From Clostridia bacterium (lineage in GTDB: Bacteria; Bacillota; Clostridia; UMGS1883), in NCBI GenBank assembly GCA_900768005.1, contig CAAGBE010000029.1, positions 1-12,162 of the forward strand: a DNA stretch of 12,162 bases. The letters are read 5' to 3'. Of this stretch, positions 1 to 5,244 are shown piece after piece; within the stretch, counting starts at the first letter, position 1, and the number at the start of each line of letters is the position of its first letter. The notes beneath the pieces were generated by a model. That model saw nothing but the letters and a program-made list of their open reading frames with translations. It had not been told where the DNA came from and made no database searches. Both the position numbers and the translations under genes were made by a program.

Positions 1-21
1 CGAATCCTAGTTCGGCAACCA
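1..21 (+). tRNA. 3' end of a tRNA, cut by the window edge (identity uncertain, perhaps Gln)
   Basis: The first 21 bases fit the 3' end of a tRNA. They read as the last part of a T loop (CGAAT), a T-stem strand CCTAG (6-10), an acceptor strand TTCGGCA (11-17), discriminator A18 and an encoded CCA (19-21). A terminator hairpin starts immediately afterwards, as is usual for a tRNA gene. The 5' half and the anticodon lie outside the window, so the amino acid cannot be read. The implied acceptor start is U1 (TGCCGAA), which is commonest in tRNA-Gln, but that is only a hint. A near copy of this 3' end recurs at 310-330. Confidence 0.6.
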
Positions 22-62
22 AAAATACCATCTACGGCTTTAGCTGTTGGTGGTATTTTTCT
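22..62 (+). terminator. Intrinsic terminator of the leading tRNA
   Basis: AAAATACCA (22-30) pairs with TGGTATTTT (51-59). Inside it ACGGC (34-38) pairs with GCTGT (43-47), including one G-U pair, around a TTTA loop. The T run at 56-60 forms the tail. The hairpin starts directly after the tRNA CCA. Confidence 0.75.
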
Positions 63-330
63 TTGCAAGAGCAGGATTCGAACCCTGAGAAGGGAATCGA
101 ACCTGACCGCTGCCTGTGGCAGATAAAGGGAAGGTGCAGAGTTGTGCAGCGGTCGAAAAGCGAGTTGCGTATGCAACGAGACTTCGGGAACCGCAAACGG
201 GAGCGTATAAAAAACGATTGATAATCGTTTTTAGCGAAGTTGGTGCGAAGACGGGCACCGCAAGCAAAGCCTGCGGTCGTCAAGCAGGGTGAATTGCGAA
301 GCAAGGCACATCCTAGTTCGGCTACCAAAA
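62..330. repeat. Structured non-coding element ending in a tRNA-3'-end-like repeat
   Basis: I see no credible protein gene here. The stretch holds perfect or near-perfect inverted repeats. GACCGCTGC (105-113) pairs with GCAGCGGTC (146-154). GTTGC (164-168) pairs with GCAAC (173-177). AAAAACGATT (210-219) pairs with AATCGTTTTT (223-232). ACCGCA (257-262) pairs with TGCGGT (272-277), flanked by GACG (250-253) and CGTC (278-281). Its right end (310-330) repeats the tRNA 3' end at 4-24 with one mismatch in 21 bases. On the minus strand 70-104 carries two T-arm-like motifs, GGTTCGATTCC and GGTTCGAATCC. Forward frames encode EARHILVRLP and PSSATK, which I recall from many short spurious predicted proteins in Clostridia; that memory is unverified, but would fit a dispersed repeat. 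An att-bounded remnant or a structured RNA are alternatives. Confidence 0.5.
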
Positions 331-360
331 CGGAACAAGCGTTGCTTGTTCCGTTTTTTC
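327..360 (+). terminator. Strong intrinsic terminator closing the structured element
   Basis: A perfect 14-bp stem (327-340 with 344-357) encloses the loop GTT and runs into six T's (354-359). As at 22-62, it begins right after a CCA. It separates upstream transcription from the promoter at 401-429. Confidence 0.85.
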
Positions 361-400
361 TTTTGGTGTATAAAAAAAAGACGAATTTTTGTTTTTTTTC

Positions 401-429
401 TTGTATCGTGTATTTTTTTGTGTTATACT
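401..429 (+). promoter_or_regulatory. Sigma-A type promoter for the Asp/Tyr-tailed membrane protein
   Basis: A -35 of TTGTAT (401-406) is followed after exactly 17 bases by a -10 of TATACT (424-429). A TG at 421-422 gives an extended -10. The transcript would start near 436 and carry the SD at 451-456. Confidence 0.75.
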
Positions 430-462
430 ACAAATAGGAAAAAGTTAAATGGAGGGATACAT

Positions 463-1065
463 ATGGAACTCAATAATTATAGGAGCGTTACACCTCTTAA
501 GAAAAAGAAAAGAAAAGTTACTGCTTCTGCGGCACTGGTGCTTTGCCTTATCAGTCTTCTTATAGGTGTTTTGTGCGGAAAAGCATCTGTAAAAGGTCCA
601 TCAGAAAAGCAGATTGCCCAGAAAATAGAACAGGTAGAGAAAGATTATGCTGATAATGTTCAGAAACTGAAAGAAACTTACGAAGAGGAAATTAACAATC
701 TCAATAAGAAACTTGCTGAAGCAAATCAGGCAGTACAAGAAGCCGTGCAGCCTGCCGAGCCTGAGCCGTCAGCACAGGAGGGTGATGTCCCTGCACAGCA
801 GGATGACACAACTCCCATTCAGGAGAAAAAGGCTTCTAGTGGTATAGGTCGTACATTACTTATAATTATACTTGTCGGTATCATTGGAGTATGTATATTC
901 TTGGCTGTAAGAATTTTCTTCAGAAGAAATGACGACGACTATGATGACGATTACGATGATGAAGATTATGATGATGAGTACGATGACGAATATGACGACG
1001 AAGACTATGAAGATGATGAAGACGACGAGTATGACGACGAGGAATACGAGGACGACGAAGAGTAA
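463..1065 (+). CDS. Two-pass membrane protein with coiled-coil ectodomain and Asp/Glu/Tyr-only tail
   Basis: No family recognised; 200 residues. The start is ATG 463, because GGAGGG (451-456) lies six bases upstream; the open frame runs further up, but only through the repeat and promoter. A basic N-terminus (KKKKRK, 13-18) precedes membrane segment 1 (about 20-38). Then come a charged, probably coiled-coil region (about 47-95), a Pro/Glu/Gln-rich linker (96-123) and membrane segment 2 (about 131-153, followed by RR). The last 44 residues (157-200) consist solely of Asp, Glu and eight Tyr. By the positive-inside rule both ends are cytoplasmic and the coiled coil is outside. The layout (two membrane helices, outer coil, Tyr-rich inner tail) recalls Wzz/CapA-type adaptors of bacterial tyrosine kinases, but there is no Wzz signature that I can see. 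It is monocistronic, with its own promoter and terminator. Confidence 0.85.
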   Translation: MELNNYRSVTPLKKKKRKVTASAALVLCLISLLIGVLCGKASVKGPSEKQIAQKIEQVEKDYADNVQKLKETYEEEINNLNKKLAEANQAVQEAVQPAEPEPSAQEGDVPAQQDDTTPIQEKKASSGIGRTLLIIILVGIIGVCIFLAVRIFFRRNDDDYDDDYDDEDYDDEYDDEYDDEDYEDDEDDEYDDEEYEDDEE

Positions 1066-1068
1066 ATA

Positions 1069-1110
1069 AAACAGAAAGCGGTGGCAATTTCGCCACCGCT
1101 TGTTTTATTT
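1069..1110. terminator. Bidirectional terminator between membrane protein and tyrosine phosphatase
   Basis: AAGCGGTGGC (1076-1085) pairs perfectly with GCCACCGCTT (1092-1101) around AATTTC. It is flanked by AATAAAAC on the left and GTTTTATT on the right, giving a U-rich tail in both directions. It serves two convergent genes. Confidence 0.85.
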
Positions 1111-1558
1111 ACAAAAGTCTTTTTAAAAGTCCCTCACACCCCATATTGACATCTTCCCAGGTTTGCTCAAAATCCCCCGTGTACCAAGGGTCTGCCACGT
1201 CCCGCGGGGTAGGAGTATAGTCCATAAGGAGAGAAACCTTTCTTTCAGGGTCATTTCCCACAAATCTTGCCATATTACGAAGATTATACCTGTCCATAGC
1301 AACTATAAGGTCATAATAACCGTAATCATCGGCAGTCATTTGTCTGGATGTTTTTCCGCTACAATCCAAACCTTTTTCCCGAAGCTTTCTACTTGCAGGG
1401 GGATAGACAGGATTTCCAAGCTCCTCGGTGCTTGTTGCGGCGGAAGCAATTTCAAACATATCCTGGGCACCTTTCTTTTTTACCATATCTTTCATAACAA
1501 ATTCAGCCATTGGGCTTCTGCATATATTGCCGTGGCATACAAAAAGTATTTTTATCAT
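1109..1558 (-). CDS. Low-molecular-weight protein tyrosine phosphatase
   Basis: A cytoplasmic phosphatase of the LMW-PTP family, 149 residues, the normal length. The N-terminal P-loop CHGNICRS has nucleophile Cys8 and Arg14 (the CX5R signature). The C-terminal DPWY motif supplies the general acid Asp123 with aromatic residues that favour phosphotyrosine. Some bacterial relatives act on phosphoarginine instead, so the substrate is not settled by sequence. I chose the ATG at 1558 because GGTGA lies five bases upstream; the TTG at 1570 four codons earlier overlaps that region and is less likely. It is convergent with the Tyr-tailed membrane protein and divergent from the HAD gene. In capsule loci these enzymes reverse tyrosine-kinase phosphorylation, but no kinase or capsule gene is visible here. 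Confidence 0.93.
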   Translation of the reverse strand: MIKILFVCHGNICRSPMAEFVMKDMVKKKGAQDMFEIASAATSTEELGNPVYPPASRKLREKGLDCSGKTSRQMTADDYGYYDLIVAMDRYNLRNMARFVGNDPERKVSLLMDYTPTPRDVADPWYTGDFEQTWEDVNMGCEGLLKRLL

Positions 1559-1574
1559 TTTAATCACCAATTTA

Positions 1575-1603
1575 ACTATATTACATTTCTGTTAATAAAT
1601 CAA
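1575..1603 (-). promoter_or_regulatory. Promoter of the tyrosine phosphatase gene
   Basis: On the minus strand a -35 TTGATT (1598-1603) and a -10 TATAGT (1575-1580) are separated by 17 bases, 17 bases ahead of the ATG. Confidence 0.6.
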
Positions 1604-1611
1604 TACTTATA

Positions 1612-1639
1612 TTTACAAAATACTCCCCTGTGTTATAAT
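1612..1639 (+). promoter_or_regulatory. Promoter of the HAD phosphatase gene
   Basis: A -35 TTTACA (1612-1617), a 16-base spacer and a perfect -10 TATAAT (1634-1639), extended by TG at 1631-1632. It lies back-to-back with the minus-strand promoter; the two -35 boxes are eight bases apart. Confidence 0.75.
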
Positions 1640-1658
1640 AAAGTCAAAGGTGATAAAT

Positions 1659-2306
1659 ATGAAAACATATCTTTTTGATTTTGACGGTACATTGGTGGAT
1701 TCCATGCCTGTTTTCGGGAAAATGATGAAACGTATTTTTGATGAAAATAATATTTCCTATGGCGAAGATTTCATAAAAATACTTACTCCGTTGGGAGTAA
1801 AAGGAATAGCAGAGTATTGTATAAACGAATTGAAACTTGATATGACGATAGAGGAGTTTTTTGAAACAGTCGAAGCATATTTTTATGAAGAATATGCACA
1901 TAACATCCCTGCCAAAAAGAATGTTATAGAGGTTCTAAATACACTTAAAAAAGAGGGTGCAAGCCTTAATCTTCTTACTGCAAGCCCTCATTTTACTTTG
2001 GATGTATGTATGAAGAGATTGGGGCTTTTTGACCTTTTTGATAATGTATGGTCCTGTGATGACTTTAATACCACCAAAACAAATCCCGAAATATATAAAA
2101 TGGCGGCAGAAAAAATCGGTGTTCCTGTGGAAGAAATTCTATTTCTGGATGATAACTATAATGCTGACAAAACAGCAAAGGAAGCGGGTATGAAGGTGTG
2201 CGGAGTATATGACGAATCTTCTGCAGAATATGAGGCGGAAATTCGTAGTATTACCGATTTTTATATAAAAGATTTTTCGGAGTTGCTTAATATATGTTTT
2301 TCATAA
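1659..2306 (+). CDS. HAD-superfamily hydrolase, phosphoglycolate-phosphatase/beta-phosphoglucomutase-like
   Basis: A 215-residue haloacid-dehalogenase family phosphatase. The four motifs are present. Motif I is DFDGT with nucleophile Asp7 and acid/base Asp9; motif II is Thr107 in LLTAS; motif III is probably Lys140 in TTKTNPE; motif IV is LFLDD with Mg-binding Asp164/Asp165. The stretch of about 15-85 fits the small helical cap of subfamily IA. Such enzymes dephosphorylate small phospho-metabolites; the specific substrate cannot be read. AAAGGTG (1646-1652) lies six bases before ATG 1659, so this start is preferred to the GTG at 1650, which overlaps the SD. It has its own promoter and a strong terminator, so it is monocistronic. 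Confidence 0.9.
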   Translation: MKTYLFDFDGTLVDSMPVFGKMMKRIFDENNISYGEDFIKILTPLGVKGIAEYCINELKLDMTIEEFFETVEAYFYEEYAHNIPAKKNVIEVLNTLKKEGASLNLLTASPHFTLDVCMKRLGLFDLFDNVWSCDDFNTTKTNPEIYKMAAEKIGVPVEEILFLDDNYNADKTAKEAGMKVCGVYDESSAEYEAEIRSITDFYIKDFSELLNICFS

Positions 2307-2321
2307 TGGGAATTTACAACA

Positions 2322-2363
2322 ATAACAAAAGAGCTTTGAGTCTCCTCAAAGCTCTTTTGTTAT
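2322..2363. terminator. Bidirectional terminator overlapping the yigZ stop codon
   Basis: A perfect 19-bp stem (2322-2340 with 2345-2363) has the loop TCTC. It ends the HAD gene on the plus strand and yigZ on the minus strand. The last coding codons of yigZ (ITKEL and TGA) form one arm. Confidence 0.85.
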
Positions 2364-2972
2364 GTATTCCCCGGGAAGCTCGCTTAATTTAGCACTTCCT
2401 CCCGAAATATCTGCGACGGCTTTCAAAAATGCATTTTCTTCCTCGGGCTTGACTCCTACTGTCATGCATACATCATTTTCAAAAACACAGTCTTTAAGAA
2501 TATATCCCTCGGTATTGATTGTGTACTCAAGCTTTCCGTAGGTGGAGTAGTCACACCGTATAAGGTAAAGCTTGCAGTAGATTTTTTCTATTCTTTTGGC
2601 TTCGTCAATGCCTAGCTTTGCACTTTTTCCGTAAGCTCTGACAAGTCCGCCTGCACCTAACAGAATGCCGCCGAAATAACGGGTAACAACCACACATATA
2701 TCGGTCAGTCCCTCTTTTTTTATAACCTCAAGCACGGGGACACCTGCCGTTCCTGCAGGCTCACCGTCGTCACTGTAGCGCATAATGTTGTCTTCTCTTA
2801 AAACGTAGGCGTAAACATTGTGCGTTGCCTGACGGTGCATAGCGCGGATTTCATTTATAAAATCAATTGCCTCATCCTGATTTTTGACGGGACGGCAATA
2901 GCCTATAAAACGGCTTTTCCGTTCAATCATTTCTGCTTCCGCATCATTTAAAACTGTTTTATAATCTTCCAT
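2346..2972 (-). CDS. yigZ: YigZ/IMPACT family protein (UPF0029)
   Basis: 208 residues, typical for bacterial YigZ/IMPACT proteins. The diagnostic N-terminal domain signature is plain: YSDDGEPAGTAG (66-77), then the run VVVTRYFGGILLGAGGL (94-110). The N-terminal domain has a ribosomal S5 domain-2-like fold. The C-terminal part (about 136-200) fits the DUF1949 domain with an EF-G domain-like fold. The eukaryotic homologue IMPACT regulates the GCN2 kinase; the bacterial role is not firmly established, with a link to translation suspected. The start ATG 2972 follows AAAGGTGG. It lies 18 bases after the hflX stop, so the two genes form one minus-strand operon. Confidence 0.92.
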   Translation of the reverse strand: MEDYKTVLNDAEAEMIERKSRFIGYCRPVKNQDEAIDFINEIRAMHRQATHNVYAYVLREDNIMRYSDDGEPAGTAGVPVLEVIKKEGLTDICVVVTRYFGGILLGAGGLVRAYGKSAKLGIDEAKRIEKIYCKLYLIRCDYSTYGKLEYTINTEGYILKDCVFENDVCMTVGVKPEEENAFLKAVADISGGSAKLSELPGEYITKEL

Positions 2973-2990
2973 CTGCCGTCACCACCTTTA

Positions 2991-4256
2991 TCATTCAACT
3001 ATATATTTATTCAATCTTGCATAGAGGGCATTATCTGCAAGAATACGGATTTTTGTACCCTCTGCCTCGTAGCTTTCTTCTAATATAACTTCTCCGTCGT
3101 GAAGTGTTGCGGCAGTTTTGCTGTCAGAATAAGGAATAAGAACTTCAATCTCTTTTTTCTTTCCAGGAAGTGCGTCGTTAAGAAGTTCGATAAGCTCATC
3201 CATACCCTCTCCGCTTTTTGCACTTACCGATACAAAATCCGTGTAATTCCCCTCAGGACGGGGTGAAAGGGGAGGAGCAACATCACATTTGTTGAATACC
3301 GCAATAATTCTTTGAGCCCTGCAACCGAGAGTTTGTATTAACTCGTCAACAACTCTCATCTGACTGTACATTTCGGGATTAGAGGAGTCAATTACGTGAA
3401 TCAGCACATCGGCAAGAACTGCCTCGTCAAGTGTGGATTTAAAAGCCTCAATCAAATGATGGGGAAGCTTGCGGATGAACCCTACCGTATCCACTATAAC
3501 GGCGTTTCTGCCGTCGGGGAGAGACAGCTTTCTCATAGTGGGGTCAAGTGTTGCAAAGAGCATATTTTCAGCAAGAACATCCGACTCCGTAAAATAGTTT
3601 AAAATTGTGCTTTTACCTGCGTTTGTGTAGCCTACCAATGCGGCAACAACTACATTGTCCTTTTCTCTTCTGCTTCTCTGGAGTTCTCTGTGTGCCTGAA
3701 TTTCTTTAAGCTCTGACTCGAGGGAGTTTATTCTTCTGTGAATATGCCTTCTGTCACTTTCAAGCTTTGTTTCACCGGGACCTCTTGTGCCGATACCGCC
3801 GCCTAATCGTGAAAGCTCGATACCCATTCCGGAAAGACGGGGCAGGGAATATTTAAGCTGTGCCAGCTCTACCTGAATTTTACCCTCTTTTGAAATGGCT
3901 CTCTGTGCAAAAATATCAAGAATAAGCGTGCTTCGGTCAATGGTACGGATATGAGTGTAGTTTTCAATATTACGAATCTGGCTACCTGTCAGCTCATCAT
4001 CAAAAATCAGAAGTGTTGCCCCCAGCGACTCTGCCGCAATACGAAGCTCTTCCATTTTTCCCTCACCAAAATAGGTGGATGCTTCAGGGTGGTCCTTGTT
4101 CTGAATCATTTCGCCTACAACTTCCGCCTGTGCCGTATAGGCAAGCTCACGAAGCTCTGCCATAGATTCCTCGGTAGTGTCTTCAAGAGTGTTGAGTGCT
4201 CCCGTGTGAACTCCGCAAAGTATTACTTTTTCAATTTCTTTTTCTGTTTCGTGCAC
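2991..4256 (-). CDS. hflX: GTPase HflX
   Basis: Ribosome-associated GTPase that splits stalled or heat-damaged 70S ribosomes. With the start used here it has 421 residues. The N-terminal HflX domain has its glycine-rich signature GGGIGTRGPGETKLE (152-166). A helical linker leads to the G domain: G1 GYTNAGKST (209-217), G3 DTVGF (256-260), G4 NKCD (322-325), G5 SAK (345-347). A short C-terminal domain follows. I chose the GTG at 4256, eight bases after GGAGG; the GTG at 4265 is itself part of the SD and is unlikely. It is first in an operon with yigZ and divergent from the small membrane protein. The 63-base gap to that gene has no clear promoter; on the minus strand TTGCAA with an 18-base spacer and TATTAA, inside the next gene's start, is a weak candidate. 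Confidence 0.95.
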   Translation of the reverse strand: MHETEKEIEKVILCGVHTGALNTLEDTTEESMAELRELAYTAQAEVVGEMIQNKDHPEASTYFGEGKMEELRIAAESLGATLLIFDDELTGSQIRNIENYTHIRTIDRSTLILDIFAQRAISKEGKIQVELAQLKYSLPRLSGMGIELSRLGGGIGTRGPGETKLESDRRHIHRRINSLESELKEIQAHRELQRSRREKDNVVVAALVGYTNAGKSTILNYFTESDVLAENMLFATLDPTMRKLSLPDGRNAVIVDTVGFIRKLPHHLIEAFKSTLDEAVLADVLIHVIDSSNPEMYSQMRVVDELIQTLGCRAQRIIAVFNKCDVAPPLSPRPEGNYTDFVSVSAKSGEGMDELIELLNDALPGKKKEIEVLIPYSDSKTAATLHDGEVILEESYEAEGTKIRILADNALYARLNKYIVE

Positions 4257-4319
4257 CGAAAACACCTCCGTATAGAATAACTCCTCCGGTAAATAATAAT
4301 GGAGAAAGGGGGATTTAAT

Positions 4320-4760
4320 ATGCGAAAAATAATATATATTGCAATTACTTTTATTATTTGTTCTTTTTTAAAACTTCAAAATATATGGTTCGGGTTTGCT
4401 CCTGTGTTCCTTTTGATGTCTTTTTTTAAAACCGAAAAAAATCTTTTGTGGGAAATACCTCTTGCCGTGATGTTGTGTGACGTACTTCTTATCGTGTTTT
4501 CCGAGGAATTGAGAATGCTTATTTATATTCTTTCCCTCATAAGTACGGCTTTGATTTCAATAACTTCAACGAGGAAACTTTTTTTCCTGTTCCCAATTAT
4601 TATCCTTGCCGTAACGAATGAAAATATGTACATGGTTTCAGCATTGTGGGCAACAATATGGTATGCTCTGCATTTCATACTTGGATATTTTACCACAAAA
4701 CAGTTCGCTTTACAAGAATATAAATCACATTATGTAAAAAATCAAACTAAAAACTGTTGA
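4320..4760 (+). CDS. Small polytopic membrane protein of unknown function
   Basis: Not recognised. It is 146 residues and strongly hydrophobic, with five or six likely membrane segments (about 4-17, 21-36, 43-60, 66-82, 86-99 and 106-124). A polar, basic tail (125-146) ends in Cys. The start is ATG 4320, seven bases after AAAGGGGG; an upstream in-frame ATG at 4299 lacks an SD. Size and number of segments resemble MreD or small transporter-like subunits, but I see no motif for either. It is divergent from hflX and ends inside the -35 box of the zapA promoter, so it probably has its own regulation. No terminator follows it. Confidence 0.8.
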   Translation: MRKIIYIAITFIICSFLKLQNIWFGFAPVFLLMSFFKTEKNLLWEIPLAVMLCDVLLIVFSEELRMLIYILSLISTALISITSTRKLFFLFPIIILAVTNENMYMVSALWATIWYALHFILGYFTTKQFALQEYKSHYVKNQTKNC

Positions 4761-4785
4761 AATTTGCCTTGAAATAAGTTATAAT
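4757..4785 (+). promoter_or_regulatory. Promoter of zapA and downstream genes
   Basis: TTGAAA (4757-4762), a 17-base spacer and a perfect TATAAT (4780-4785). The -35 box overlaps the stop codon of the preceding gene (4758-4760). Confidence 0.8.
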
Positions 4786-4817
4786 TAACAATAATGTTAC
4801 TGAAAGGCAGAATTACT

Positions 4818-5195
4818 ATGGAAGAAAAGAAGAATACCACAGTTGTTAAAATAAATGGTGCAGAGTACAGAATTTCCTGTGAAGCAGATGAGGAATATAT
4901 CCGCCACGTGGCATATCACGTTGATAAAAAGATGCGTGACCTTATTACCCGTGATAAAAGGCTTTCTACCTCTATGGCAGCCGTTCTTACTGCAGTAAAT
5001 ATCTGCGATGAGTATATGCAGGCGCAGGATGATAATGAAAAGCTCCGTGCACAGCTTTTAAAATATGCGGAAGAGGCAGGCGGTAGCAAGCTCGCACTTG
5101 ATAAGCTAAATGCTGAGCTTTCACGCCTGCGTGCAGAAAATCAGTCGCTTAAGATGAATGTGGTGAAGCTTGAAACACAGCTTAAAAATAAATAA
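4818..5195 (+). CDS. zapA: Cell division protein ZapA
   Basis: ZapA binds and bundles FtsZ and stabilises the Z ring at midcell. It is 125 residues. The N-terminal globular domain contains the typical opening VKINGAEYRISCEADEEYI (10-28) and the helix KKMRDLI. It is followed by a long C-terminal coiled coil (about 70-123) used for dimer and tetramer formation. The start is ATG 4818, ten bases after AAAGG; the upstream ATG 4794 has no SD. It is first in a plus-strand run and is followed 49 bases later by the U32 gene. A zapA-U32 pairing is, from memory, common in Clostridia. Confidence 0.9.
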   Translation: MEEKKNTTVVKINGAEYRISCEADEEYIRHVAYHVDKKMRDLITRDKRLSTSMAAVLTAVNICDEYMQAQDDNEKLRAQLLKYAEEAGGSKLALDKLNAELSRLRAENQSLKMNVVKLETQLKNK

Positions 5196-5197
5196 TT

Positions 5198-5244
5198 AAA
5201 GGAAACCGGCACATCCGTATGGGAGTGTCGGTTGTATTGTGCTT
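5198..5244 (+). promoter_or_regulatory. Structured translation leader of the U32 gene (SD, hairpin, mini-ORF)
   Basis: AAAGGA (5198-5203) is followed at once by a hairpin. AACCGGCAC (5204-5212) pairs with GTGTCGGTT (5225-5233), nine pairs including one G-U, with further pairing inside. No SD lies in the normal window before ATG 5245. A nine-codon frame from ATG 5219 (MGVSVVLCL) ends in a TGA at 5246-5248 that overlaps the U32 ATG as ATGA. Either folding the hairpin to bring the SD near the start, or translational coupling, could supply initiation. Its T-poor flank makes a terminator unlikely. Confidence 0.5.

Noticed and set aside
32..328. 98-residue open frame on the minus strand across the left-edge element
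   Set aside because: It runs through the tRNA terminator and hairpins, has no SD, and has biased Cys/Arg/Ser content typical of a shadow frame.
289..462. Upstream extension of the Asp/Tyr-tailed protein
   Set aside because: It would translate the terminator and the promoter; a clear SD and ATG lie at 451-465.
931..1062. GAC/GAT-rich repetitive DNA considered as a tandem repeat or CRISPR-like array
   Set aside because: It stays in frame, encodes only Asp/Glu/Tyr, has no fixed unit length and no spacers.
1163..1678. 171-residue frame antisense to the tyrosine phosphatase
   Set aside because: It is fully overlapped by a gene with an intact CX5R signature, has no SD or domain, and extends across two promoters.
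5239..5241. GTG as the start of the U32 protein
   Set aside because: It adds only two residues and has no adjacent SD; ATG 5245 fits the family N-terminus, though GTG stays possible if the hairpin folds out.
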